DNA of 64,000 bases from Gammaproteobacteria bacterium (GCA_004172865.1 SEBV01000010.1:310001-374000), one strand, 5' to 3'; counted from the first letter of the stretch, positions 18,867-28,241 are shown. Translations and numbers: made by a program. The notes: generated from the letters alone by a model not told the origin.

Positions 18867-21497
18867 ATGAACACTTCTCGTTTAACCCGTTTGCAAAATA
18901 TTTCGCAAACATCTACAACTTCTTCACAGCCATTCAAACGCAAATTAATTGCGACCGCCGTAGGTTTTGTTATCAGCGCCTCTTTCGCTTCCTTTAACAC
19001 TTACGCAGCTGAAAAAAATGAACAGGAAAAGGATGACGTCACTGCACTGGAAATCGTAGTCGTAACTTCACGTAACCGCGCTGAAGCAGCGCAAGACATT
19101 CCCTTGCCCGTACGTGTAATTGGTGGGGAACGTTTAGACCGCGAAGACATTAAATCCATTTGGGATTTGCCTTACGTTGCACCCAACTTGCAGCTTAATA
19201 ACCCCGGCGAAAATGCGCGCAAAGTTAGCCCGGGTATTCGCGGTTTAGGTCGCGGCGGCGCTAACGATTCTATGGAGCAAAGTGTGGGCACCATCGTTGA
19301 TGGCGTAACACTTTATTATTCAGGCCAAGCCTGGGCCGATTATGTTGACCTGGATCGTGTAGAAGTTTTATATGGCCCACAAGGTACGTTGGTCGGGAAA
19401 AATACCTCACTCGGCGCGATTAAAATTTCCACCAAAGCACCGAGCTTCACACCCAGTTCTACCTTTGAAGTTACTGCAGGCGATTTAAATACGCTGCAAG
19501 CAAAAGTGTCTACCACCGGCCCATTGATTGATGATTTGCTCGCCTATCGCGGTACATTTTTGGTGGATCGCAAAGACGGGCTTTATGACAACACCTATTT
19601 AAACTTTGGGAAATCTCGCGAAACATTCCGTGAGTCCAATAAAATCGCAGGCCGTATCCAATTTTTATTAACGCCCAATGAAGATTTCACCGGTCGTTTT
19701 ATTTTCGACAAGTTGCGTTCCGATGAAAGAACCAATACTGGCAACGTATTGGTATCCAACGGGCCAGACACCTGGGCCGATGGAACAGCGCGTGCGCAAA
19801 CAACACCGATTACTGCCGACACGGGTTACACCGTTAATACCGATACTCCATTCGCAACTTACGGTTACCTCGGCAAATTCGCTGAACGTGCGGCCTGGTT
19901 TCACAATGCCGATGGCACGGTTTACCAACCGCCACTGGGCACAACCGACATAGAAAACTCGGAAGCGCGCCCGCAAATTACCAATCAATACGGCGGCTCT
20001 GCGCAGTTTGATTGGCATGTGCAAAACCACACGCTCACGTCAATCACCGCTTATCGCTATCAGGATTTTGATATTAAAAATGGCGGACAATTTGGTCAGT
20101 TTTATGTGAGTAACAGCGGGCAACAATTGTGGAACGATCAATTTTCACAAGAGTTGCGGATTACGTCTGACACTGATCCCGACAAGTTTTTTGATTACCA
20201 AGCGGGCCTCTATTATCTGAACGCAGAAGTTTATAGCGATGACCCAAGCTACTACGGGGCAGATGCTGGAGCATGGTTTGCAAAATCAGCGCAGTACAAA
20301 ACTCTGGTCGCGAATACCACGCCTTCACTGCGCGCTGCAGGTCGCCAGCTTTTGCAGGCATCCTTAAATAATGTTTATCAATCATCGGTTACTGATGCAA
20401 CCGTAAATAGTCTTGCGGCTTATGCGCAGGCGGATTTCCATCTCACTGACCGAGCGACAATTTCTGTTGGCGTGCGCGATACGGATGAAACCAAGAAAAA
20501 CAAAATCGCTACGCAATTGGATCGTCCCGGTGAAAATCTGCAAGCACTAGGTGCTCAATACGGCGCAACCGCTGCGCAAATTACCGCAGCGCAAACCGTA
20601 CGTGCCGGGCAAGTTCCTATAGCACCCTTCGATTTTGTGAACGGAAATGATGTTAATGACAACCTCGTTGCCTGGAACATTAGCCCCAGTTACAAAATTA
20701 CCGATGATATAAATGTGTATGCATCGGTCGGTAAAGGTGTGAAATCCGGCTTCATTTATTTCACGCAATATGTAGCGCCGACTGATCCAACTTTTGAAAC
20801 CGATGTTAAGCCGGAAGAAACGCTGGACTACGAATTAGGCTTCAAAAGTTTGCTGCTCAACCGCACCTTACAACTTAACTTTAACCTCTACGATACCAAG
20901 GTTAGCGATTATCAAGCGTCGTGGACGCGCACTGATCCGCGCAACGATGGCGCGTTCATTACCGCTTGGGGCAACGCACCAAAAGTTGAGGCCAAGGGTG
21001 TTGAGTTAGAATCCAATTATCGCTTCAACAAAAGTTTGGATTTCAATTTGGGCGCCGCTTACAACGAAGCGACTTACGAATCTGAGTGGCTGGTGTTGAA
21101 ACCTGAGGTGGTCGCCAATGGCAATCGCAACGACTTTATTGATCGCAATGGCAAGCAAATTGCAAACGTCCCTAAAGTTGTTATCAATTATGGTTTGAAT
21201 TATCAGCGCGAAATTGCCGGTTATCTAGGTCGAGTCACACTGCAAAATAGTTACAAATCGGGCGCTTATTTCAATGACAACCAAGCCGAATTTACCTACC
21301 AAAAAGCCTTCAACGTGACTAACGTCAGTTTTGCGTTCGGCTCTTTGGATGAGAAATGGGAAGCGCGATTAAATATTCGCAATGTGTTTGATACCGAATA
21401 CGCCGTTCGCCGTGCGACCTACACGTCAACAGCGGGTCAGACGCTGGAGATAGGGGAACCCCGTTACACCACCGTCACCCTTAAATACAACTTGTAA
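18867..21497 (+). CDS. TonB-dependent outer-membrane receptor (A)
   Basis: Large outer-membrane importer, 876 aa. The N-terminus is basic and long (about 48 residues, cleavage near TYAA). The TonB box ALEIVVVTSR leads into the plug with IRGLGRGGANDSMEQSVGTI and VEVLYGPQGTLVGKNTSLGAI. The C-terminus ends TVTLKYNL. It shares with receptor B (33690-36521) the GPQGTL-GKN plug motif, a DAGAWFA motif in a long extracellular loop and a large Ala/Gln-rich insertion, so the two are paralogues that probably import related ligands. GGAG lies six bases before the ATG. First gene of a unit with GlcG, the DsbD-like protein and the redoxin, although a terminator stands behind it. Confidence 0.92.
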   Translation: MNTSRLTRLQNISQTSTTSSQPFKRKLIATAVGFVISASFASFNTYAAEKNEQEKDDVTALEIVVVTSRNRAEAAQDIPLPVRVIGGERLDREDIKSIWDLPYVAPNLQLNNPGENARKVSPGIRGLGRGGANDSMEQSVGTIVDGVTLYYSGQAWADYVDLDRVEVLYGPQGTLVGKNTSLGAIKISTKAPSFTPSSTFEVTAGDLNTLQAKVSTTGPLIDDLLAYRGTFLVDRKDGLYDNTYLNFGKSRETFRESNKIAGRIQFLLTPNEDFTGRFIFDKLRSDERTNTGNVLVSNGPDTWADGTARAQTTPITADTGYTVNTDTPFATYGYLGKFAERAAWFHNADGTVYQPPLGTTDIENSEARPQITNQYGGSAQFDWHVQNHTLTSITAYRYQDFDIKNGGQFGQFYVSNSGQQLWNDQFSQELRITSDTDPDKFFDYQAGLYYLNAEVYSDDPSYYGADAGAWFAKSAQYKTLVANTTPSLRAAGRQLLQASLNNVYQSSVTDATVNSLAAYAQADFHLTDRATISVGVRDTDETKKNKIATQLDRPGENLQALGAQYGATAAQITAAQTVRAGQVPIAPFDFVNGNDVNDNLVAWNISPSYKITDDINVYASVGKGVKSGFIYFTQYVAPTDPTFETDVKPEETLDYELGFKSLLLNRTLQLNFNLYDTKVSDYQASWTRTDPRNDGAFITAWGNAPKVEAKGVELESNYRFNKSLDFNLGAAYNEATYESEWLVLKPEVVANGNRNDFIDRNGKQIANVPKVVINYGLNYQREIAGYLGRVTLQNSYKSGAYFNDNQAEFTYQKAFNVTNVSFAFGSLDEKWEARLNIRNVFDTEYAVRRATYTSTAGQTLEIGEPRYTTVTLKYNL

Positions 21498-21539
21498 TCG
21501 AAGCTCAGCTCCCATCAGTTTTCGATATCAAATAGTTAC

Positions 21540-21569
21540 AGCAGGGCCGTTCGCGCGGCTCTGCTTTTT
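21540..21569 (+). terminator. terminator or attenuator after TonB receptor A
   Basis: 10-bp stem with one G-T pair (AGCAGGGCCG with CGGCTCTGCT), 6-base loop and T5. It lies only 20 bp before the next gene and probably lowers expression of the downstream genes relative to the receptor. Confidence 0.8.
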
Positions 21570-21588
21570 CACGTTATGAGACCTTGTT

Positions 21589-22143
21589 ATGAAAGCACTA
21601 AAACGTACCCTTATCGCCAGCCTGTTGAGCGGCTTGAGCATCACTAGTCTTAATTTGATGGCTGCCGATGCACCGGCAAAACCCGACGTAAATCCCGCCA
21701 ACAATCAACGCCCACAAGTACCCACCGCCAAAGGCCCAAGCCTGGAATTAGCGGTAGAAGCAGCACGTGTTGCTATTGAAACTTGCGCCGCTGATGGCGG
21801 TCAGAAAATTGCAGTGAGCGTGGTTGATTCCGCTGGAATTCTTAAGTTATTACTCGCTGCCGATGGCGCTTCGCCACGTGGAGTTGCCTCCAGCACTAAT
21901 AAAGCAATAACCGCTCTTAACTTTAAAACGACCAGCAGCAATGTGGGTGAGCAAGCCAAAACGGATAAAACTCTCGCCGATAAAATTGCAGCTGACACTA
22001 CGATTAACGCTCGCCCCGGCGGTGTGTTGCTAAAAGTCGGCGACGAAATTATTGGTGCGATAGGCGTGGGCGGCGGTAAAACTGACGAGCCCTGCGCGCT
22101 TAAAGGCATTGAAAAAATTCAATCGCGTTTGAAAGCTATTTGA
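21589..22143 (+). CDS. secreted GlcG/HbpS-family protein
   Basis: Periplasmic protein of the GlcG/HbpS family (PF03928), some of whose members bind heme or cobalamin-like ligands. A signal peptide ends at LMAADA. The domain is seen from LELAVEAARVAIETCAADGGQKIAVSVVDSAG, SSTNKAITALNF, and the closing GGVLLKVGDEIIGAIGVGGG. Two Cys are present. 184 aa, including a short Pro/Asn linker after the signal peptide. The gene is downstream of the TonB receptor and 43 bp before the DsbD-like gene. A scavenger or chaperone role for a heme-like cofactor is possible given the neighbouring cytochromes, but is inference. Confidence 0.85.
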   Translation: MKALKRTLIASLLSGLSITSLNLMAADAPAKPDVNPANNQRPQVPTAKGPSLELAVEAARVAIETCAADGGQKIAVSVVDSAGILKLLLAADGASPRGVASSTNKAITALNFKTTSSNVGEQAKTDKTLADKIAADTTINARPGGVLLKVGDEIIGAIGVGGGKTDEPCALKGIEKIQSRLKAI

Positions 22144-22186
22144 TAGAGTTTCAATACATTTACGATCATCTCTATAAGGATCAAGT

Positions 22187-24292
22187 ATGCGGTTGTGGAG
22201 TTTATTAACAGGCTGGATTTTACTGGCGAGCGCCAGCTTTAGTTTTGCTGACGCTGATCGTGCCGCGACCCAACAGGTTGCGGCGCAGTTGGTTGCGTCG
22301 GCAGAATCAGTTGCACCCGGCAGTGAGATTTACCTTGGCGTAAATCAAAAAATTATTCCGCACTGGCATACCTATTGGATCAACCCCGGCGACTCTGGCT
22401 TACCCACCAAAATTCATTGGAAACTGCCAGACGGCGCCAGTGCCGGTGAAATCCTGTGGCCGATTCCCTCCCACATAACCTTGGGCACAATCACTAACTA
22501 CGGCTATTCCGATGAAGTGACTTTGCTTAGCAAAATCACAGTGCCAACAACCGCTAAAGTTGGTGAAGCATTCACCGCGCACGCCAATGTTGAGTGGCTG
22601 GTGTGTAATGAAGAATGTATTCCGCAAGAAGTGGATTTGCAGTTAAGCTTGCCTGTTGTCGCCAAAGGCGCTGCAAAAGATTCCGGCAATGAACTCATCC
22701 AACACGCGCTCACACAATTACCGGTGGCCAGCCCTTGGCCAGTAAAGCTTGAAGCCATTGCTGCTGGTTTTGATCTGCATATCGCCTTGAACGAGGCGCA
22801 AGCCAAACAAGTTAAAAGCGTGTGGTTTTACCCCAGCGAATGGGGTGTGCTTGTGCAGAATATCGATCAGCCCTATCGCATCACCGGTGACGGAATCGCC
22901 ATAAACCTTAAGAGTGGCGAAGCTCCGTTGCAGCCCAATCAAAACCTGCAAGGTGTGTTAGTTATTACCGAAGAAACTGCTACCGGGCCAGTATCAACGG
23001 GTTTCAATATCAACCTTGCGCCGTCAGCGGCTGGCAGTAAAACAACCTCATCAATTAGTTTTGTGTCAGCACTGTTTGCAGCGCTGCTGGGCGGCCTGAT
23101 TCTGAATTTAATGCCCTGCGTGTTTCCAGTGTTATCACTCAAGGCCTTGTCTTTGGTAAGTCATGCGCATCTTTCGCCGCTACAGGTTCGTTTGCAGGGA
23201 TGGGTTTATACCGCCGGTGTGCTCGCGAGCTTCGCATTGCTGGCTGCCGTGTTGGTAATTCTCAAAGCGGGCGGCGCGCAGATCGGTTGGGGTTTCCAAT
23301 TCCAGTCGCCGCTCTTTGTAGTCGCCATGGCGTATTTGATGTTCCTGGTTGGATTGAATCTTTCAGGCGTGTTTGTAATTGGCGGCAGCATCGCCGGTGT
23401 GGGTTCATCGCTTGCAGATCGGGGTGGTTACAGCGGCAGTTTCTTTACGGGCGTATTGGCAACCATAGTTGCTACACCTTGCACCGCGCCCTTTATGGCG
23501 GCGGCCTTGGGATATGCCTTGGCGCAACCGCCGGTGAAATTATTCGCCATCTTTTTAAGTTTAGGTTTCGGTTTGGCGCTGCCCTACTTGCTGTTGGCAA
23601 ACTGGCCGCGACTACAGCGCTGGTTGCCGCGCCCTGGCGCTTGGATGGAACGTACAAAACAAGTTCTCGCATTCCCCATGTATGCCGCTGCGGTTTGGCT
23701 AGTGTGGGTACTTGCGCAGCAGGCAGGCGCAAATGCGGTCTTGATTGCCCTCGGTGGCATGGTTGCACTGGCGCTCGCGGTTTGGCTTTACGACACTACT
23801 CGCAATACCAGCCCGAATACTGAGCGCTTTGGAACTGCTTCCGCACTTATCATTTTGGTGGCGACTTTAGCCTTGGGATATTCGGGCATTAACATCAGCA
23901 GCGAAAATACTGAAACCAATCTAACCACTCAAAAAGATAAAAATTGGGAGCCCTATTCCGCTGATCGCTTACAAAGTTTATTGGCCGAAGGTAAACCCGT
24001 GTTTTTAAACTTTACGGCGTCCTGGTGTATCAGTTGTCTTGTGAATGAGCAGATAGCGCTGAGTAATGCTGATGTAAAAAATACGTTTAAAACCGTGGGC
24101 ATCACCTACTTGAAAGGCGATTGGACTAAACGCGATGCAGATATTACGGCAATGCTCACGCAGTTTGATCGCAGCGGAGTGCCACTCTATGTGTTTTATC
24201 CCGCGGGTAATAACGCCAAATTTATCGTGTTACCGCAGGTACTTACGCCAGACATCGTACTTACCAGCATCGCGACAGCGCTACCAAAATAA
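22187..24292 (+). CDS. DsbD/ScsB-like thiol:disulfide transporter
   Basis: Inner-membrane protein that passes electrons from cytosolic thioredoxin to periplasmic thiols. A signal peptide is followed by an ScsB-type N-terminal domain with the redox pair in WLVCNEECIPQ (near residue 150). About eight transmembrane helices come next, with the two membrane cysteines in LMPCVFPVLS and VATPCTAPFM. A C-terminal periplasmic thioredoxin domain has the active site SWCISCLVNE (near residue 617). 701 aa, longer than E. coli DsbD and in the ScsB range. All six expected redox Cys are present. Neighbours are an exported redoxin (next gene) and several cytochromes c, whose haem-attachment Cys need reduction. 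Confidence 0.92.
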   Translation: MRLWSLLTGWILLASASFSFADADRAATQQVAAQLVASAESVAPGSEIYLGVNQKIIPHWHTYWINPGDSGLPTKIHWKLPDGASAGEILWPIPSHITLGTITNYGYSDEVTLLSKITVPTTAKVGEAFTAHANVEWLVCNEECIPQEVDLQLSLPVVAKGAAKDSGNELIQHALTQLPVASPWPVKLEAIAAGFDLHIALNEAQAKQVKSVWFYPSEWGVLVQNIDQPYRITGDGIAINLKSGEAPLQPNQNLQGVLVITEETATGPVSTGFNINLAPSAAGSKTTSSISFVSALFAALLGGLILNLMPCVFPVLSLKALSLVSHAHLSPLQVRLQGWVYTAGVLASFALLAAVLVILKAGGAQIGWGFQFQSPLFVVAMAYLMFLVGLNLSGVFVIGGSIAGVGSSLADRGGYSGSFFTGVLATIVATPCTAPFMAAALGYALAQPPVKLFAIFLSLGFGLALPYLLLANWPRLQRWLPRPGAWMERTKQVLAFPMYAAAVWLVWVLAQQAGANAVLIALGGMVALALAVWLYDTTRNTSPNTERFGTASALIILVATLALGYSGINISSENTETNLTTQKDKNWEPYSADRLQSLLAEGKPVFLNFTASWCISCLVNEQIALSNADVKNTFKTVGITYLKGDWTKRDADITAMLTQFDRSGVPLYVFYPAGNNAKFIVLPQVLTPDIVLTSIATALPK

Positions 24293-24356
24293 TTTTTAAC
24301 TGTAAGACCTGACGTAACATCGAAGATGTATCCACTAACTATGTAAGGAGATTGAT

Positions 24357-24971
24357 ATGCTTTTACGTAAATTTGCTTCCTGTGCAATCCTGGCTGCTAC
24401 TTTAATCGGCGTTAACGCTATGGCTGAGCCAAGCGTTGATCAACCGGCCCCTGCCTTCACTGCCAAAACTGCCGATGGCAAAACCCTTGATTTGGCATCA
24501 CTCAAAGGCAAAACCGTCGTATTGGAGTGGACCAACCACGAGTGTCCGTTTGTTATAAAACATTACGACAGCGACAACATTCCAAGTTTGCAAAAAGAAT
24601 TCACCGCTAAAGGCGTGGTGTGGTTACAAGTAATTTCTTCTGCATCGGGCAACCAGGGTTTCGTGGAAGGCGAATCGGCGATTAAGATTAATGAGCACCG
24701 CGGCGCCAAGCCAACTAATACCATCCTCGACCCGGAAGGTGCGTTGGGTAAACTTTACGGTGCTCAAACTACACCGCATTTCTTTATCATCAACGACAAA
24801 GGCGTATTGGTTTATAAAGGCGGCATCGACAGTATTGCTTCTGCAAGACCTCAAGATATTCCCAAGGCAACTAACTATGTTCGCGAATCATTGAACGCAG
24901 TGGCCGCTGGGCAAAAAGTGCCACACCCAAGCACCAAGCCTTACGGTTGCTCGGTTAAATATGAAAGCTAG
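24357..24971 (+). CDS. exported thioredoxin-like (redoxin) protein
   Basis: Periplasmic thioredoxin-fold protein with a signal peptide (cleavage after MAEP-like site near residue 23). VDQPAPAFTAKTADGKTLDLASLKGKTVVL is cut by NHECPFVIKHYD, a single-Cys CPF motif rather than CxxC, and later TPHFFIINDKGVLVYKGGID. A second Cys lies near the C-terminus (PYGCSVKY). This is the AhpC/TSA-related redoxin family often found with DsbD-like partners. GGAG lies well placed before the ATG. It is the last gene before a strong terminator and may receive electrons from the preceding DsbD-like protein. Confidence 0.85.
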   Translation: MLLRKFASCAILAATLIGVNAMAEPSVDQPAPAFTAKTADGKTLDLASLKGKTVVLEWTNHECPFVIKHYDSDNIPSLQKEFTAKGVVWLQVISSASGNQGFVEGESAIKINEHRGAKPTNTILDPEGALGKLYGAQTTPHFFIINDKGVLVYKGGIDSIASARPQDIPKATNYVRESLNAVAAGQKVPHPSTKPYGCSVKYES

Positions 24972-25008
24972 TTAAAGTTAAATTGATCAAGGAAATGATT
25001 ACCACCAG

Positions 25009-25033
25009 AAAGGCGCAGATCGCGCCTTTTTTT
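25009..25033 (+). terminator. terminator after the redoxin gene
   Basis: 8-bp stem AAAGGCGC with complement, 5-base loop, T7. Ends the transcription unit that begins with TonB receptor A. Confidence 0.9.
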
Positions 25034-25242
25034 ATTTTCAGCGTTTCACTTTACCTGCAAACCACCGCTATTCAGATATCAACAATCAGCACATTAAAAC
25101 TGTTTCGCAATCAACATCTTAAAAAGTACGTGTTCAAGTCAACGATGCTGAGCACCTCGTCACGAGAAAAAATTATTATAAAAATCAAATCGTTAATGGG
25201 TGGATGAGAATCTTTTGTAATTATTTATTGAGCGATTCAACT
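25034..25242. other. spacer upstream of the SMP-30 gene
   Basis: AT-rich, no gene. It contains a perfect palindrome CTCGT-C-ACGAG at about 25155, roughly 90 bp upstream of a sigma54-type element, where an activator site would be expected. Confidence 0.4.
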
Positions 25243-25257
25243 TGGCTCGATATCTGC
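25243..25257 (+). promoter_or_regulatory. sigma54-type promoter of the SMP-30 gene
   Basis: TGGCTC-N5-CTGC matches 8 of 10 consensus bases with GG and GC correctly spaced. Predicted start near 25269, about 68 nt before the ATG. Confidence 0.5.
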
Positions 25258-25336
25258 AAAATTGGGAAGTGTCGTCTAATCGGCAACTTTCTATGTGCAG
25301 AGTGCCCTGCCCACCTTTTTTTTATCGAGAATAAAT

Positions 25337-26302
25337 ATGCGATTAACTATTTCAAAATTCAGTGGCCGACAATTATTAACTGCGGCATCTTTCTTGGTAG
25401 CTGCCAATGTTTATGCTGAAAATACTGTAACGCCCGCTATTGAAGGCGTTGTAGCTCAGGGAACTCCAATCGAATTTATCCAAGACAAATTTGATGGCAC
25501 CGAAGGCCCGACTACCCTGCCCGATGGCAGCTTTATTTTCACCGAGACTCGCGCCAATCGTATTATCCACATCACTCCTGATAACAAAGTAAGCACCTAT
25601 CTCGAAAACAGTAACGGCACTAACGGTATCGCTTTCACCAAAAAAGGTGACCTGGTTTCCGTACAAGTCCTTAAGCCACAAGTGGGTGTGGTTTTCCCTA
25701 AAGGCAGCGAAAAAGTATGGGCCGATAAATATGATGGCAAAGCTTTGCAACGCCCTAATGACTTAGTGATCGACAAAAGCGACGGCGTTTACTTCACTGA
25801 CAGCGGCGTGCAACCTAAAGGCGACATCACTGAGCCTGCGCATCCAGCCGTTTATTACGTAAAAGCGGATGGCAAATTGACTCGCCTGCTTAATGATATT
25901 GAACGTCCTAACGGTATACAGTTGAGCCGCGACGAAAAAACGTTGTATGTTGCCAACACCGCTGGTGAATATGTTTTGGCCTACCCGGTATTGGGCGACG
26001 GTAAATTGGGCGCGCGTAAAGAGTTCGCAAAATTGGCTGGCTATGAAAAAGGCGAAACTGGTTTTTCGAGTGGTGCTGATGGCCTCGCTATCGATAACGA
26101 AGGCCGCTTGTATGTTGCGTCCAACAAAGGTATAGAGGTATTCAGCCCAACCGGAACTGCACTAGGAATTATTGCGCTTCCACAAAAACCACAAAACTTT
26201 GCCTTCGCTGGTAAAGATAAAAAGACCCTTTACGTGGTAGGTCGTGGTGCTGTTTATAAAATTGCTACCTTAACGCCGGGCTTTAAAGGCCGAGCTAAAT
26301 AA
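25337..26302 (+). CDS. secreted SMP-30/gluconolactonase-family protein
   Basis: Six-bladed beta-propeller hydrolase of the SMP-30/LRE family, exported by a signal peptide (cleavage near VYAEN). The start used gives the canonical MRLTISKFS signal; a frame 14 codons longer has no ribosome site. Divalent-metal ligands are visible in FDGTEGPTTL (Glu), RPNDLVI, RPNGIQL (Asn) and GADGLAID (Asp). 321 aa, normal. Family members open lactones or act on related esters. Its downstream neighbour is a dienelactone hydrolase, another lactone-opening fold, so consecutive steps on one substrate are plausible. The substrate is not known. Confidence 0.88.
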   Translation: MRLTISKFSGRQLLTAASFLVAANVYAENTVTPAIEGVVAQGTPIEFIQDKFDGTEGPTTLPDGSFIFTETRANRIIHITPDNKVSTYLENSNGTNGIAFTKKGDLVSVQVLKPQVGVVFPKGSEKVWADKYDGKALQRPNDLVIDKSDGVYFTDSGVQPKGDITEPAHPAVYYVKADGKLTRLLNDIERPNGIQLSRDEKTLYVANTAGEYVLAYPVLGDGKLGARKEFAKLAGYEKGETGFSSGADGLAIDNEGRLYVASNKGIEVFSPTGTALGIIALPQKPQNFAFAGKDKKTLYVVGRGAVYKIATLTPGFKGRAK

Positions 26303-26327
26303 TCCAGATTAATTTTCACAAACCTCT

Positions 26328-26357
26328 AATCCGCTCACACAAAAATGTTAGCGGATT
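26328..26357 (+). other. intercistronic hairpin
   Basis: AATCCGCT and its complement pair around a 14-base loop between the SMP-30 and dienelactone hydrolase genes, with no T-run. Probably an mRNA stability or processing element. Confidence 0.5.
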
Positions 26358-26378
26358 TCACTGAAAGGAGTTATTCGT

Positions 26379-27269
26379 ATGTCCCGTCAAACAGCCAACG
26401 ATTTTCACCCAGAAGTTTTAAAATTATTTGATCAATATGTTCACGGCCAAAGTTCACGTCGCGATTTTTTGAATGGCGCCGCAAAATATACTGTTGCAGG
26501 TGTAACCGCATCCAGCTTGCTCGCATCACTTAGTCCATCGTTCGCAGAAGCACAACAAGTTAGCCCGTCCGATAAAGGTATTGTTGCTACTTATGTGGAA
26601 TATCCATCGCCCAATGGCAGCGGAAAAATTCGTGGTTATTTAGTTAAGCCCGCAAAAGCCAAAGGCAAATTGCCAACTGTTTTGGTGGTACATGAAAACC
26701 GCGGATTAAATCCACACATTGAAGATATTGCTCGCCGTCTCGCAAAAGATAACTTTATCGCCTTCGCTCCCGATGCATTATTTACGCTCGGCGGCTACCC
26801 AGGTGATGAAGATAAAGCGCGCGAATTATTTCCAAAACTCGATCAAACCAAAATCATTGAAGACTTCGTAACCGCTGCAGATGTGCTAAAACATTTACCA
26901 GATGGCAATGGCAAAGTTGGTGTAGTTGGTTTCTGTTACGGCGGCGGTATTTCAAATACGCTCGCAACCCGCATTCCAGATTTGGGTGGCGCTGTGCCCT
27001 TCTACGGTAAACAACCTGAAGATGCTGACGTTGCGAAAATTAAAGCACCTTTGTTAATTCAATACGCAGGTGCAGATGAGCGTATTAACGCGGGCTGGCC
27101 AAAATATGAAGCTGCATTGAAAGCAAATAACGTGAAGTACGAAGCGTTTATCTACCCTGAAGTGCAACACGGTTTTAACAATGACACAACGCCACGCTAC
27201 GATGAAAAAGCCGCTAAATTAGCGTGGCAACGCACAGTGGCATTTTTCAACAAAAACCTGCGTACTTAA
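26379..27269 (+). CDS. Tat-exported dienelactone hydrolase family protein
   Basis: Alpha/beta hydrolase with the Cys-Asp-His triad of dienelactone hydrolases: GFCYGGGIS (Cys nucleophile), YAGADERI (Asp) and VQHGFNND (His). Before the hydrophobic stretch lies SRRDFLNGAA, a twin-arginine signal, unusual in being about 35 residues from the N-terminus. 296 aa, matching the Tat-linked DLH group rather than the cytosolic catechol-pathway enzyme. Start supported by AAGGAG eight bases upstream. It is one of three Tat substrates near the tatA-tatB pair. Activity on ester or lactone substrates is inferred. Confidence 0.9.
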   Translation: MSRQTANDFHPEVLKLFDQYVHGQSSRRDFLNGAAKYTVAGVTASSLLASLSPSFAEAQQVSPSDKGIVATYVEYPSPNGSGKIRGYLVKPAKAKGKLPTVLVVHENRGLNPHIEDIARRLAKDNFIAFAPDALFTLGGYPGDEDKARELFPKLDQTKIIEDFVTAADVLKHLPDGNGKVGVVGFCYGGGISNTLATRIPDLGGAVPFYGKQPEDADVAKIKAPLLIQYAGADERINAGWPKYEAALKANNVKYEAFIYPEVQHGFNNDTTPRYDEKAAKLAWQRTVAFFNKNLRT

Positions 27270-27339
27270 CATCTGCTTTTCAACCCGGCAAATTATATTT
27301 CTGCCGCCGGGTAAATCCCCTACCTCCTCCAAAGGTCTT

Positions 27340-27369
27340 CCCTAGCTCGATAGGAGCTAGGGGTTTTTT
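27340..27369 (+). terminator. terminator after the dienelactone hydrolase gene
   Basis: 9-bp stem (CCCTAGCTC and complement), 5-base loop, T6. The remaining spacer up to 27555 is AT-rich without genes. Confidence 0.9.
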
Positions 27370-27555
27370 CACACCATTGTTTAAATATCAACAACACTAC
27401 GATATTTTTGCTGGTTGAAATGAGACACCTCTTTATGACGTAACGAATATTAATTAACCAATAAAAAAACTTAAAAACTTCATCAAAAAAATTAACTCTT
27501 TATAAATCAATATTTAACAAAAAATTTTAAACGCCGCAATCAATCTTCTTTCAAC

Positions 27556-27570
27556 TGGTACGTTAGTTGC
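27556..27570 (+). promoter_or_regulatory. sigma54-type promoter of the rhodanese-like gene
   Basis: TGGTAC-N5-TTGC matches 9 of 10 consensus bases. Predicted start near 27582, about 59 nt upstream of the ATG. AT-rich DNA, suitable for IHF bending, lies upstream. Confidence 0.65.
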
Positions 27571-27640
27571 TCTGTAGTAGTTATCTCAGACAACTCTGGG
27601 TGACTGTTATTTTTTCGCCATCAAAGAAGGAAATAGATTC

Positions 27641-28114
27641 ATGAATAAGTTTGTAAAAGCGTTTGTAATCATCGCTGCATTCGCAGCACCAGCAACTACC
27701 GTATTTGCACAAACTCAGCCTGCTGCTAAACCAGCTGCTGAAGTTAAATATAAAACCCCTGAATTAAACCGCGCTGAAATTGATGCATGGTTAGCGAAAC
27801 CAGACAAAGTTGTTTTTATTGATCTGCGTCGCCCTGATGAAATTTCTACCATCGGTAGCTTCCCGGTTTACCTGAATATTCAGTTGGCTGATTTAGAAAA
27901 ATACGCCGCTTACATTCCTAAAGATCGCAGCATCATCACCGTATCCAACCACGCTGGTCGTGCATTTAAAGCTGGCGATCTTCTGCTTTCCAAAGGTTTC
28001 AAAGTAGTTGGTGCGGCAGGTTCGCAACACTACGAAGATCAAGGCGGCACTATCACCAGAATCGTTAAGCCAGAGCCAAAACCAGCTGCTCCTGCTGATG
28101 CAACCAAGAAGTAA
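27641..28114 (+). CDS. secreted rhodanese-fold protein with Ser in the active-site loop
   Basis: Periplasmic single-domain rhodanese, 157 aa, with a signal peptide ending VFAQ near residue 24. FIDLRRPDEISTIGSF is the usual entry to the fold. The active-site loop, normally Cys-x4-Arg, reads S-N-H-A-G-R, so the sulfur-carrying Cys is Ser and sulfurtransferase activity is not expected. It may be a binding or regulatory version. AAGGAA lies at the ribosome site. It opens a unit with two DUF6644 membrane proteins, a lectin-like protein and a cytochrome. Confidence 0.82.
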   Translation: MNKFVKAFVIIAAFAAPATTVFAQTQPAAKPAAEVKYKTPELNRAEIDAWLAKPDKVVFIDLRRPDEISTIGSFPVYLNIQLADLEKYAAYIPKDRSIITVSNHAGRAFKAGDLLLSKGFKVVGAAGSQHYEDQGGTITRIVKPEPKPAAPADATKK

Positions 28115-28158
28115 TTTCTACGCGTAAGAACTCGCCGGTTCATATCAGTAGGAAATAG

Positions 28159-28188
28159 CTGAGGGCATAAAGCAATTTATGCCCTCAG
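28159..28188 (+). terminator. strong intercistronic hairpin, possible attenuator
   Basis: Perfect 13-bp stem (CTGAGGGCATAAA and complement) closed by a GCAA tetraloop, followed only by TAATTTC. It separates the rhodanese-like gene from the DUF6644 genes and may partly terminate transcription or protect the upstream mRNA. Confidence 0.65.
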
Positions 28189-28241
28189 TAATTTCAAGAT
28201 ATAAATAATTTATCCACGTACTTTGATGTAAAGAGTAATCC

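Noticed and set aside
24983-25207. Short frame after the redoxin gene
   Set aside because: It runs through the terminator hairpin and has no recognisable domain.
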